Made by a program: the position numbers and the translations under genes. From Camelus bactrianus (lineage: Eukaryota > Chordata > Mammalia > Artiodactyla > Camelidae): a stretch of DNA of 64,000 nucleotides. Shown here piece by piece: positions 13,163 through 26,099 of this stretch; the first letter of the stretch is position 1; each line of letters opens with the position of its first letter. The stretch is from NCBI RefSeq assembly GCF_048773025.1, contig NC_133546.1:80755747-80819746 (forward strand), read 5' to 3'. The notes under the pieces are model-generated. The model was given only the letters and a program-made list of their open reading frames with translations. It was not told the DNA's origin and did not search any database.

Positions 13163-14284
13163 AGAGTAAAAGTTTCTCCTGCAACCCTTTCCCTTTGTGC
13201 TAGATGAACGAACGTCTCTCCACATGCTCAGTTCTGAGAGATAAGTGTGTGTGAATGCCGTCCTTCACCTAGCTTGTTGGGAACACAAAGTTTCTTTTCA
13301 GTTGCAAATTCCACTCCATACATATATATGGGGAGGTACAAGCTCCCACTCGGTTTTACAGTGAAAACTGCAGGAACTTCAAACCGGCACTAGGAAACAG
13401 ACAGAGAAACCAGAGTAATAGTTTCTCCTGCAACCTGTTACCTTTGTGCTAGATGAACGAACGTCTCTCCACATGCTCAGTTCTGAGAGATAAGTGTGTG
13501 TGAAAGCCGTCCTTCACCTAGCTTGTTGGGAACACAAAGTTTCTTTTCATTTGCAAACTCCACTCCATACATATATATGGGGTGGTACTAGCTCCAACTC
13601 GTGTTTACAGTGAAATCTGCAGGAACTTCAAACCGGCACTAGGAAACAGACTAAGAAACCACAGTAAAGTTTCTCCTGCAACCCTTTCCCTTTGTGCTAG
13701 ATGAACGAAAGTCTCTCCACATGCTCAGTTCTGAGAGATAAGTGTGTGTGAAAACCGTCATTCACCTAGCTTGTTGGGAACACAAAGTTTCTTTTCAGTT
13801 GCAAACTCCACTCCATACATATATATGGGGAGGTACAATCTCCAACTCGGTTTTACAGTGAAAACTACAGGAACTTCAAACCGGCACTAGGAAACAGACT
13901 GAGAAACCACAGTACAAGTTTCTCCTGCAACCCGTTCCATTTGTGCTAGATGAACGAACGTCTCTCCACATGCTCAGTACTGAGAGATAAGTGTGTGTGA
14001 AAGCCGTCCTTCACAAAGCTTGTTGGGAACACAAAGTTTCTTTTCAGTTGCAAACTCCACTCCATACATATATATTGGTAGGTACTAGCTCCAACTAGTT
14101 TTTACAGTGAAAATTGCAGGAACTTCAAACCAGCACTAGGAAACAGACTGAGAAACCAAAGTAAAAGTTTCTCCTGCAACCCGTTTCCTATGTGCTAGAT
14201 GAACGAACGTCTCTCCACATGCTCAGTTCTGAGAGTTAATTGTGTGTGAAAGCCGTCCTTCACCTAGCTTGTTCGGAACACAAA

Positions 14285-17200
14285 GTTTCTTTTCATTTGC
14301 AAACTCCAATCCATACATATATATGGGGGGGTACTAGTTCCAACTCGTGTTTACAGTGAAAACTGCAGGAACTTCAAACCGGCACTAGGAAACAGACTAA
14401 GAAACCACAGTAAAGTTTCTACTGCAAACCGTTCCCTTTGTGCTAGGTGAACGAACGTCTCTCCACATGCTCAGTTCTGAGAGATAAGTGTGTGTGAAAG
14501 CCGTCCTTCACCTAGCTTGTTGGGAACACAAAGTTTCTTTTCAGTTGCAAACTCCACTCCATACATATATATGGGGAGGTACTAGCTCCAACTCGGTTTT
14601 ACAGTGAAAAATGCAGGAACTTGAAACCGGCACTAGGAAACAGACTGAGAAACCACAGTAAAAATTTCTCCTGCAACCCGTTCCCTTTGTGCTAGATGAA
14701 CGAACGTCTCCCCACATGCTCATGTCTGAGAGATAAGTGTGTGTGAAAGCCGACCTTCACCTAGCTTGTTGGGAACACACAGTTACTTTTCAGTTGAAAA
14801 CTCCACTCCATACATATATATGGGGAGGTACAAGCTCCAAATCGGTTTTACAGTGAAAACTGCAGGAACTTCAAACCGGCACTAGGAAACAGACAGAGAA
14901 ACCAGAGTAATAGTTTCTCCTGCAACCCGTTCCATTTGTGCTAGATGAACGAACGTCTCTCCACATGCTCAGTTCTGAGAGATAAGTGTGTGTGAAAGCC
15001 GTCCTTCACCTAGTTTGTTGGGAACACAAAGTATCTTTTCAGTTGCAAACTCCACTCCATACATATATATGGGGAGGTACTAGCTCCAACTCGGTTTTAC
15101 AGTGAAAAATGCAGGAACTTCAAACCAGCACTAGGAAACAGACTGAGAAACCAGAGTAAAAGTTTCTCCTGCAACCCGTTTCCTATGTGCTAGATGAACG
15201 AACGTCTCTACACATGCTCAGTTCTGAGAGATAATTGTGTGTGAAAGCCGTCCTTCACCTAGCTTGTTGGGAACACAAAGTATCTTTTCAGTTGCAAACT
15301 CTACTCCATACATATATATGGGGAGGTACTAGCTCCAACTCGGTTTTACAGTGAAAAATGCAGGAACTTCAAACCAGCACTAGGAAACAGACTGAGAAAC
15401 CAGAGTAAAAGTTTCTCCTGCAACCCGTTTCCTATGTGCTAGATGAACGAACGTCCCTCCACATGCTCAGTTCTGAGAGATAAGTGTGTGTGAAAGCCGT
15501 CCTTCACCTAGCTTGTTGGGAACACAAAGTTTCTTTTCAGTTGCAAACTCCACTCCATACATATATATGGGGAGGTACTAGCTCCAACTCTGTTTTACAG
15601 TGAAAACTGCAGGAACTTCAAACCGGCACTAGGAAACAGACTGAGAAACCACAGTAAAGTTTCTCCTGCAAACAGTTCCCTTTGTGCTAGATGAACGAAC
15701 GTCTCTCCACATGCTCAGTTCTGAGAGATAAGTGTGTGTGAAAGCCGTACTTCACCTAGCTTGTTGGGAACACAAAGTTTGTTTTCAGTTGCAAACTGCA
15801 CTCCATAAATATATATGGGGAGGTACAAGCTCCAACTCGGTTTTGCAGTGAAAACTGCAGGAACATAAAACCGCCACTAGGAAACAGACTGAGAAACCAG
15901 AGGGAAAGTTTCTCCTGCAACCCTTTCCCTTTGTGCTAGATGAACGAACGTCTCTCCACATGCTCAGTTCTGAGAGATAAGTGTGTGTGAAAGCCGTCCT
16001 TCACCTAGCTTGTTGGGAACACAAAGTTTCTTTTCATTTGCAAACTCCAATCCATACATATATATGGGGGGGTACTAGTTCCAACTCGTGTTTACAGTGA
16101 AAACTTCAGGAACTTCAAACCGGCACTAGGAATCAGACTAAGAAACCACAGTAAAGTTTCTACTGCAAACCGTTCCCTTTGTGCTAGGTGAACGAACGTC
16201 TCTCCACATGCTCAGTTCTGAGAGATAAGTGTGTGTGAAAGCCGTCCTTCACCTAGCTTGTTGGGAACACAAAGTATCTTTTCAGTTGCAAACTCCACTC
16301 CATACATATATATGGGGAGGTACTAGCTCCAACTCGGTTTTACAGTGAAAAATGCAGGAACTTGAAACCGGCACTAGGAAACAGACTGAGAAACCACAGT
16401 AAAAATTTCTCCTGCAACCCGTTCCCTTTGTGCTAGATGAACGAACGTCTCCCCACATGCTCATGTCTGAGAGATAAGTGTGTGTGAAAGCCGACCTTCA
16501 CCTAGCTTGTTGGGAACACACAGTTACTTTTCAGTTGAAAACTCCACTCCATACATATATATGGGGAGGTACAAGCTCCAAATCGGTTTTACAGTGAAAA
16601 CTGCAGGAACTTCAAACCGGCACTAGGAAACAGACAGAGAAACCAGAGTAATAGTTTCTCCTGCAACCCGTTCCATTTGTGCTACATGAACGAACGTCTC
16701 TCCACATGCTCAGTTCTGAGAGATAAGTGTGTGTGAAAGCCGTCCTTCACCTAGCTTGTTGGGAACACAAAGTATCTTTTCAGTTGCAAACTCCACTCCA
16801 TACATATATATGGGGAGGTACTAGCTCCAACTCGGTTTTACAGTGAAAAATGCAGGAACTTCAAACCAGCACTAGGAAACAGACTGAGAAACCAGAGTAA
16901 AAGTTTCTCCTGCAACCCGTTTCCTATGTGCTAGATGAACGAACGTCTCTACACATGCTCAGTTCTGAGAGATAATTGTGTGTGAAAGCCGTCCTTCACC
17001 TAGCTTGTTGGGAACACAAAGTATCTTTTCAGTTGCAAACTCCACTCCATACATATATATGGGGAGGTACTAGCTCCAACTCGGTTTTACAGTGAAAAAT
17101 GCAGGAACTTCAAACCAGCACTAGGAAACAGACTGAGAAACCAGAGTAAAAGTTTCTCCTGCAACCCGTTTCCTATGTGCTAGATGAACGAACGTCCCTC

Positions 17201-19197
17201 CACATGCTCAGTTCTGAGAGATAAGTGTGTGTGAAAGCCGTCCTTCACCTAGCTTGTTGGGAACACAAAGTTTCTTTTCAGTTGCAAACTCCACTCCATA
17301 CATATATATGGGGAGGTACTAGCTCCAACTCTGTTTTACAGTGAAAACTTCAGGAACTTCAAACCGGCACTAGGAAACAGACTGAGAAACCACAGTAAAG
17401 TTTCTCCTGCAAACAGTTCCCTTTGTGCTAGATGAACGAACGTCTCTCCACATGCTCAGTTCTGAGATATAAATGTGTGTGAAAGCCGTACTTCACCTAG
17501 CTTGTTGGGAACACAAAGTTTCTTTTCAGTTGCAAACTGCACTCCATAAATATATATGGGGAGGTACAAGCTCCAACTCGGTTTTGCAGTGAAAACTGCA
17601 GGAACATAAAACCGCCACTAGGAAACAGACTGAGAAACCAGAGGGAAAGTTTCTCCTGCAACCCTTTCCCTTTGTGCTAGATGAACGAACGTCTCTCCAC
17701 ATGCTCAGTTCTGAGAGATAAGTGTGTGTGAAAGCCGTCCTTCACCTAGCTTGTTGGGAACACAAAGTTTCTTTTCATTTGCAAACTCCAATCCATACAT
17801 ATATATGGGGGGGTACTAGTTCCAACTCGTGTTTACAGTGAATACTGCAGGAACTTCAAACCGGCACTAGGAAACAGACTAAGAAACCACAGTAAAGTTT
17901 CTACTGCAAACCGTTCCCTTTGTGCTAGGTGAACGAACGTCTCTCCACATGCTCAGTTCTGAGAGATAAGTGTGTGTGAAAGCCGTCCTTCACCTAGCTT
18001 GTTGGGAACACAAAGTTTCTTTTCAGTTGCAAACTCCACTCCATACATATATATGGGGAGGTACTAGCTCCAACTCGGTTTTACAGTGAAAAATGCAGGA
18101 ACTTGAAACCGGCACTAGGAAACAGACTGAGAAACCACAGTAAAAATTTCTCCTGCAACCCGTTCCCTTTGTGCTAGATGAACGAACGTCTCCCCACATG
18201 CTCATGTCTGAGAGATAAGTGTGTGTGAAAGCCGACCTTCACCTAGCTTGTTGGGAACACACAGTTACTTTTCAGTTGAAAACTCCACTCCATACATATA
18301 TATGGGGAGGTACAAGCTCCAAATCGGTTTTACAGTGAAAACTGCAGGAACTTCAAACCGGCACTAGGAAACAGACAGAGAAACCAGAGTAATTGTTTCT
18401 CCTGCAACCCGTTCCTTTGTGCTAGATGAACTAACGTCTCTCCACATGCTAAGTTCTGAGAGATAAGTGTGTGTGAAAGCCGTCCTTCACCTAGCTTGTT
18501 GGGAACACAAAGTATCTTTTCAGTTGCAAACTCCACTCCATACATATATATGGGGAGGTACTAGCTCCAACTCGGTTTTACAGTGAAAAATGCAGGAACT
18601 TCAAACCAGCACTAGGAAACAGACTGAGAAACCAGAGTAAAAGTTTCTCCTGCAACCCGTTTCCTATGTGCTAGATGAACGAACGTCTCTACACATGCTC
18701 AGTTCTGAGAGATAATTGTGTGTGAAAGCCGTCCTTCACCTAGCTTGTTGGGAACACAAAGTATCTTTTCAGTTGCAAACTCCACTCCATACATATATAT
18801 GGGGAGGTACTAGCTCCAACTCGATTTTACAGTGAAAAATGCAGGAACTTCAAACCAGCACTAGGAAACAGACTGAGAAACCAGAGTAAAAGTTTCTCCT
18901 GCAAACCGTTTCCTATGTGCTAGATGAACGAACGTCCCTCCACATGCTCAGTTCTGAGAGATAAGTGTGTGTGAAAGCCGTCCTTCACCTAGCTTGTTGG
19001 GAACACAAAGTTTCTTTTCAGTTGCAAACTCCACTCCATACATATATATGGGGAGGTACTAGCTCCAACTCTTTTTTACAGTGAAAACTGCAGGAACTTC
19101 AAACCGGCACTAGGAAACAGACTGAGAAACCACAGTAAAGTTTCTCCTGCAAACAGTTCCCTTTGTGCTAGATGAACGAACGTCTCTCCACATGCTC
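14285..19197. repeat. Heptamer HOR, 1,741 bp, three copies (third partial)
   Basis: Seen: copies run 14,285-16,025, 16,026-17,766 and 17,767 to about 19,197, at an exact offset of 1,741 bp (7 monomers). The seven monomers can be told apart and keep their order. Markers include 'gggggggtactagttcc', 'actcgtgtttacag', 'gctaggtgaacg', 'gctcatgtctgag', 'cacacagttac', 'gtacaagctccaaatcgg', 'gaacataaaaccgcc' and 'cagagggaaag'. Only scattered differences are visible between copies, such as 'tagtttgttgg' in the first and 'gtgctacatg' in the second. The third copy ends about 5.75 monomers in, where 'ctcag' turns to 'ctctg'. Known: ordered multi-monomer units of high identity are the standard definition of a HOR. 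Confidence 0.92.
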
Positions 19198-20159
19198 TGT
19201 TCTGAGAGATAAGTGTGTGTGAAAGCCGTCCTTCACCTAGCTTGTTGGGAACACAAAGTTTCTTTTCAGTTGCAAACTCCACTCCATACATATATATGGG
19301 GAGGTACTAGCACCAACTCGGTTTTACAGTGAAAACTGCAGGAACTTCAAACCGGCACTAGGAAACAGACTGAGAAACCAGAGTAAAATTTTCTCCTGCA
19401 ACCCGTTCCCTTTGTGCTAGATGAACGAACGTCTCTCCACATGCTCAGTTCTGAGAGATAATTGTGTTTGAAAGCCGTCCTTCAACTAGCTTGTTGGGAA
19501 CACATATTTTCTTTTCAGTTGCAAACTCCACTCCATACATATATATGGGGAGGTACTAGCTCCAAATCGGTTTTACAGTGAAAACTGCAGGAACTTCATA
19601 CCGGCACTAGGAAACAGACTGAGAAACCACAGTAAAATTTTCTCCTGCAAACCGTTCCCTTTGTGCTAGATGAACGAACGTCTCTCCATATGCTCACTTC
19701 TGAGGATAAGTGTGTGTGAAAGCCGTTCTTCACCTAGCTTGTTGGGAACACAAAGTATCTTTTCAGTTGCAAACTCCACTCCATACATATATATGGGGAG
19801 GTACTAGCTGCAACTCGGTTTTACAGTGAAAAATGCAGGAACTTCAAACCAGCACTAGGAAACAGACTGAGAAACCAGAGTAAAAGATTCTCCTGCAACC
19901 CGTTTCCTATGTGCTAGATGAACGAACGTCTCTCCACATGCTCAGTTCTGAGAGATAAGTGTGTGTGAAAGCCGTCCTTCACCTAGCTTGTTGGGAACAC
20001 AAAGTTTCTTTTCAGTTGCAAACTCCACTCCATACATATATATGGGGAGGTACTAGCTCCAACTCGGTTTTACAGTGAAAACTGCAGGAACTGCAAACCG
20101 GCACTAGGAAACAGACTGAGAAACCTCAGTAAAGTTTCTCCTGCAACCAGTTCCCTTTG

Positions 20160-23100
20160 TGCTAGATGAACGAACGTCTCTCCACATGCTCTGTTCTGAG
20201 AGATAAGTGTGTGTGAAAGCCGTCCTTCACCTAGCTTGTTGGGAACAGAAAGTTTCTTTTCAGTTGCAAACTCCACTCCATACATATATATGGGGAGGTA
20301 CTAGCACCAACTCGGTTTTACAGTGAAAACTGCAGGAACTTCAAACCGGCAATAGGAAACAGACCGAGAAACCATAGTAAAATTTTCTAATGCAACCCGT
20401 TCCCTTTTTGCTAGATGACAGAACGTCTCACAACATGCTCAGTTCTGAGAGATATGTGTGTGTGAAAGCCGTCCTTCACCTAGCTTGTTGGGAACACAAA
20501 GTTTCTTTTAAGTGGCAAACTCCACTCCATACATATATATGGGGAGGTACTAGCTCCAACTCGATTTTACAGTGAAAACTGCAGGAACATCAAACCGGCA
20601 CTAGGAAACAGACTGAGAAACCACAGTATAGTTTCTCCTGCAACCCGTTCCCTTTGTGCTAGATGAACGAACGTCTCTCCACATGCTAAGTTCTGAGAGA
20701 TAATTGTTTGTGAAAGCAGTCCTTCACCTAGCTTGTTGGGAACACAAATTTCTTTTCAGTTGCAAACTCCAATGCATACATATATATAGGGAGGTACTAG
20801 CTCCAACTCGGTTTTACAGTGAAAACTGCAGGAACTTCAAACCGGCACTAGGAAACAGACTGAGAAACCACAGTAAAAGTTTCTCCTGCAACCCTTTCCC
20901 TTTGTGCTAGATGAACGAACGTCTCTCCACATGCTCAGTTCTGAGAGATAAGTGTGTGTGAAAGCCGTCCTTCACCTAGCTTGTTGGGAACACAAAGATT
21001 CTTTTCAGTTGCAAACTCCAATCCATACATATATATGGGGAGGTACAAGCTCCCACTCGGTTTTACAGTGAAAACTGCAGGAACTTCAAACCGGCACTAG
21101 GAAACAGACAGAGAAACCAGAGTAATAGTTTCTCCTGCAACCCGTTACCTTTGTGCTAGATGAACGAACGTCTCTCCACATGCTCAGTTCTGAGAGATAA
21201 GTGTGTGTGAAAGCCGTCCTTCACCTATCTTGTTGGGAACACAAAGTTTCTTTTCATTTGCAAACTCCACTCCATACATATATATGGGGTGGTACTAGCT
21301 CCAACTCGTGTTTACAGTGAAAACTGCAGGAACTTCAAACCGGCACTAGGAAACAGACTAAGAAACCACAGTAAAGTTTCTCCTGCAACCCTTTCCCTTT
21401 GTGCTAGATGAACGAACGTCTCTCCACATGCTCAGTTCTGAGAGATAAGTGTGTGTGAAAACCGTCATTCACCTAGCTTGTTGGGAACACAAAGTTTCTT
21501 TTCAGTTGCAAACTCCACTACATACATATATATTGGGAGGTACTAGCTCCAACTAGTTTTTACAGTGAAAAATGCAGGAACTTCAAACCAGCACTAGGAA
21601 ACAGACTGAGAAACCAGAGTAAAAGTTTCTCCTGCAACCCGTTCCCTTTGTGCTAGATGAACGAACGTCTCCCCACATGCTCATGTCTGAGAGATAAGTG
21701 TGTGTGAAAGCCGACCTTCACCTAGCTTGTTGGGAACACAAAGTTACTTTTCAGTTGAAAACTCCACTCCATACATATATATGGGGAGGTACAAGCTCCA
21801 AATCGGTTTTACAGTGAAAACTGCAGGAACTTCAAACCGGCACTAGGAAACAGACAGAGAAACCAGAGTAATAGTTTCTCCTGCAACCCGTTCCCTTTGT
21901 GCTAGATGAACGAACGTCTCCCCACATGCTCATGTCTGAGAGATAAGTGTGTGTGAAAGCCGACCTTCACCTAGCTTGTTGGGAACACAAAGTTACTTTT
22001 CAGTTGAAAAATCCACTCCATACATATATATGGGGAGGTACAAGCTCCAAATCGGTTTTACAGTGAAAACTGCAGGAACTTCAAACCGGCACTAGGAAAC
22101 AGACAGAGAAACCAGAGTAATAGTTTCTCCTGCAACCCGTTCCCTTTGTGCTAGATGAACGAACGTCTCTCCACATGCTCAGTTCTGAGAGATAAGTGTG
22201 TGTGAAAGCCGTCCTTCACCTAGCTTTTTGGGAACACAAAGTATCTTTTCAGTTGCAAACTCCACTCCATACATATATATGGGGAGGTACTAGCTCCAAC
22301 TCGGTTTTACAGTGAAAAATGCATGAACTTCAAACCAGCACTAGGAAACAGACTGAGAAACCAGAGTAAAAGTTTCTCCTGCAACTCGTTTCCTATGTGC
22401 TAGATGAACGAACGTCTCTCCACATGCTCAGTTCTGAGAGATAAGTGTGTGTGAAAGCCGTCCTTCAACTAGCTTGTTGGGAACACAAAGTTTCTTTTCA
22501 GTTGCCAACTCCACTCCATACATATTTATGGGGAGGTACTAGCTCCAACTCGGTTTTACAGTGAAAACTGCAGGAACTTCAAACCGGCACTAGGAAACAG
22601 ACTGAGAAACCACAGTAAAGTTTCTCCTGCATCCAGTTCCCTTTGTGCTAGATGAACGAACGTCTCTCCACATGCTCTGTTCTGAGAGATAAGTGTGTGT
22701 GAAAGCCGTCCTTCACCTAGCTTGTTGGGAACACAAAGTTTCTTTTCAGTTGCAAACTCCACTCCCTACATATATATGGGGAGGTACTAGCTCCAACTCG
22801 GTTATACAGTGAAAACTGCAGGAACTTCTAACCGGCACTAGGAAACAGACTGAGAAACCAGAGTAAAAGTTTCTCCTGCAACCAATTCCCTTTGTGCTAG
22901 ATGAACGAACGTCTCTCCACATGCTCACTTCTGAGAAATAAGTGTGTGTGAAAGCCGTCCTTCACCTAGCTTGTTGGGAACACAAAGTTTCTATTCAGTT
23001 GCAAACTCCACTCCATACTTATATATGGGGAGGTACTAGCTCCAACTCGGTTTTACAGTGAAAACTGCAGGAACTTCATACCGGCACTAGGAAACAGACT

Positions 23101-24499
23101 GAGAAACCACAGTAATATTTTCCCCTGCAAACAATACCCTTTGTGCTAGATGGACGAACGTCTCTCCACATGCTCTGTTCTGAGAGATAAGTGTGTGTGA
23201 AAGCCGTCCTTCACCTAGCTTGTTGGGAACACAAAGTTTCTTTTCAGTTGCAAACTCCACTCCATACATATATATGGGGAGGTACTAGCACCAACTCGGT
23301 TTTACAGTGAAAACTGCAGGAACTTCAAACCGGCAATAGGAAACAGACCGAGAAACCATAGTAAAATTTTCTAATGCAACCCGTTCCCTTTTTGCTAGAT
23401 GACAGAACGTCTCACCACATGCTCAGTTCTGAGAGATATGTGTGTGTGAAAGCCGTCCTTCACCTAGCTTGTTGGGAACACAAAGTTTCTTTTAAGTGGC
23501 AAACTCCACTCCATACATATATATGGGGAGGTACTAGCTCCAACTCGATTTTACAGTGAAAACTGCAGGAACTTCAAACCGGCACTAGGAAACAGACTGA
23601 GAAACCACAGTATAGTTTCTCCTGCAACCCGTTCCCTTTGTGCTAGATGAACGAACGTGTCTCCACATGCTAAGTTCTGAGAGATAATTGTTTGTGAAAG
23701 CAATCCTTCACCTAGCTTGTTGGGAACACAAATTTCTTTTCAGTTGCAAACTCCAATGCATACATATATATAGGGAGGTACTAGCTCCAACTCGGTATTA
23801 CAGTGAAAACTGCAGGAACTTCAAACCGGCACTAGGAAACAGACTGAGAAACCAGAGTAAAAGTTTCTCCTGCAACCCTTTCCCTTTGTGCTAGATGAAC
23901 GAACGTCTCTCCACATGCTCAGTTCTGAGAGATAAGTGTGTGTGAAAGCCGTCCTTCACCTAGCTTGTTGGGAACACAAAGTTTCTTTTCAGTTGCAAAC
24001 TCCAATCCATACATATATATGGGGAGGTACAAGCTCCCACTCGGTTTTACAGTGAAAACTGCAGGAACTTCAAACCGGCACTAGGAAACAGACAGAGAAA
24101 CCAGAGTAATAGTTTCTCCTGCAACCCGTTACCTTTGTGCTAGATGAACGAACGTCTCTCCACATGCTCAGTTCTGAGAGATAAGTGTGTGTGAAAGCCG
24201 TCCTTCACCTAGCTTGTTGGGAACACAAAGTTTCTTTTCATTTGCAAACTCCACTCCATACATATATATGGGGTGGTACTAGCTCCAACTCGTGTTTACA
24301 GTGAAAACTGCAGGAACTTCAAACCGGCACTAGGAAACAGACTAAGAAACCACAGTAAAGTTCCTCCTGCAACCCTTTCCCTTTGTGCTAGATGAACGAA
24401 CGTCTCTCCACATGCTCAGTTCTGAGAGATAAGTGTGTGTGAAAACCGTCATTCACCTAGCTTGTTGGGAACACAAAGTTTCTTTTCAGTTGCAAACTG
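20160..24499. repeat. 5.4-monomer block repeated at 2,984 bp; second copy ends at domain edge
   Basis: Seen: about 20,160-21,515 matches 23,144-24,499 at offset 2,984 bp (12 monomers). Shared rare variants are 'gaaaccatagtaaaatttt', 'gatgacagaacg', 'aagtggcaaac', the 'caaatttctt' deletion, 'aatgcatacat', 'gtacaagctccc', 'ccgttaccttt' and 'gaaaaccgtcattc'. At 24,500 the second copy departs from 'actccactac' to 'actgcactccataaata', and from there the array has the domain B composition. Inference: the end of this duplication is also the junction of two array domains. Confidence 0.85.
21620..22170. repeat. Single-monomer tandem duplication (249 bp)
   Basis: Seen: two adjacent monomers share 'gtctccccacatgctcatg', 'ccgaccttc', 'agttacttttcagttgaaaa' and 'gtacaagctccaaatcgg', at offset 249 bp (21,671 and 21,920 for 'ccccacatg'). 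The only difference I see inside the unit is 'aactcc' versus 'aatccc-type' near 22,010. The monomer belongs to a type from the 14-19 kb heptamer HOR, so it was copied here and then duplicated once. Confidence 0.82.
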
Positions 24500-26099
24500 C
24501 ACTCCATAAATATATATGGGGTGTTACTAGCTCCAACTCGGTTTTGCAGTGAAAACTGCAGGAACTTCAAACCGCCACTAGGAAACAGACTGAGAAAACA
24601 CAGTATAGTTTCTCCTGCAACCCGTTCCCTTTGTGCTAGATGAACGAACGTCTCTCAACATGCTCAGTTCTGAGAGATAAGTGTGTGTGAAAGCCGTCCT
24701 TCACCTAGCTTGTTGGGAACACAAAATTTCTTTTCAGTTGCAAACTCCACTGCATACATATATATGGGGAGGTACTAGCTCCAACTCGGTTTTACAGTGA
24801 AAACTGCAGGAACTTCAAACCGGCACTAGGAAACAGACTGAGAAACCAGAGTAAAAGTTTCTCCTGCAACCCGTTTCCTATGTGCTAGATGAACGAACGT
24901 CTCTCCACATGCTCATTTCTGAAAGATAAGTGTGTGTGAAAGCCGTCCTTCACCTAGCTTGTTGGGAACACAAAGTTTCTTTTCAGTTGCAAACTGCACT
25001 CCATAAATATATATGGGGAGGTACTAGCTCCAACTCGGTTTTACAGTGAAAACTGCAGGAACGTCAAACCGCCACTAGGAAACAGACTGAGAAACCACAG
25101 TAAAAATTTCTAATGCAACCCGTTCCCTTTTTGCTAGATGAAAGAACGTCTCACCACATGCTCTGTTCTGAGAGATAAGTGTGTGTGAAAGCCGACCTTC
25201 ACCTAGCTTGTTGGGAACACAAAGTTTCTTTTCAGTTGCAAACTGCACTCCATAAATATATATGGGGTGGTACTAGCTCCAACTCAGTTTTGCAGTGAAA
25301 ACTGCAGGAACTTCAAACCGCCACTAGGAAACAGACTGAGAAAACACAGTAAAGTTTCTCCTGCAACCCGTTCCCTTTGTGCTAGATGAACGAACGTCTC
25401 TCAACATGCTCAGTTCTGAGAGATAAGTGTGTGTGAAAGCCGTCCTTCACCTAGCTTGTTGGGAACACAAAGTTTCTTTTCAGTTGCAAACTCCACTCCA
25501 TACATATATATGGGGAGGTACTAGCTCCAACTCGGTTTTACAGTGAAAACTGCAGGAACTTCAAACCGGCAATAGGAAATAGACCGAGAAACCACATTAA
25601 AAATTTCTAATGCAACCCGTTCCATTTGTGCTAGATGAAAGAACGTCTCACCACATGCTCAGTTCTGAGAGATAAGTGTGTGTGAAAGCCGTCCTTCAAC
25701 TAGCTTGTTGGGAACACAAAGATTCTTTTCAGTTGCAAACACCACTCCATACATATATATGGGGAGGTACTAGCTCCAACTCGATTTTACAGTGAAAACT
25801 GCAGGAACTTCAAACCGGCACTAGGAAACAGACTGAGAAACCACACTAAAAGTTTCTCCTGCAACCCGTTCCCTTTGTGCTAAATGAACGAACGTCTCTC
25901 AACATGCTAATTTCTGAGAGATAATTGTGTGTGAAAGCCGTCCTTCACCTAGCTTGTTGGGAACACAAAGTTTCTTTTCAGTTACAAACTCCACTCCATA
26001 CTAATATATGGGGAGGTACTAGCTCCAACTCGGTTTTACAGTGAAAACTGCAGGAACTTCAAACCGGCACTAGGAAACAGACTGAGAAACCATAGTAAA

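Larger units (their letters stand above)
1..24499. repeat. Array domain A: irregular mosaic with 'catacatatatatgg' monomers
   Basis: Seen: nearly all monomers have the 'actccatacatatatatgg' form and 'ttttacagtg'. Recurrent variants include 'ctctgttctg', 'gtatcttttcag', 'gtgaaaaatgcagg' with 'aaccagcac', and 'ttcataccggcac'. These mark monomer types that recur in blocks, but with block lengths of 1, 2, 3, 5, 6, 7, 10 and 12 monomers rather than one dominant HOR. The 'gcactccataaata' type that dominates later appears only sporadically here, for example near 15,797 and 17,537 inside the heptamer HOR. Inference: this is an older or more heavily reshuffled part of the array, built by many small unequal exchanges. 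Confidence 0.85.
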
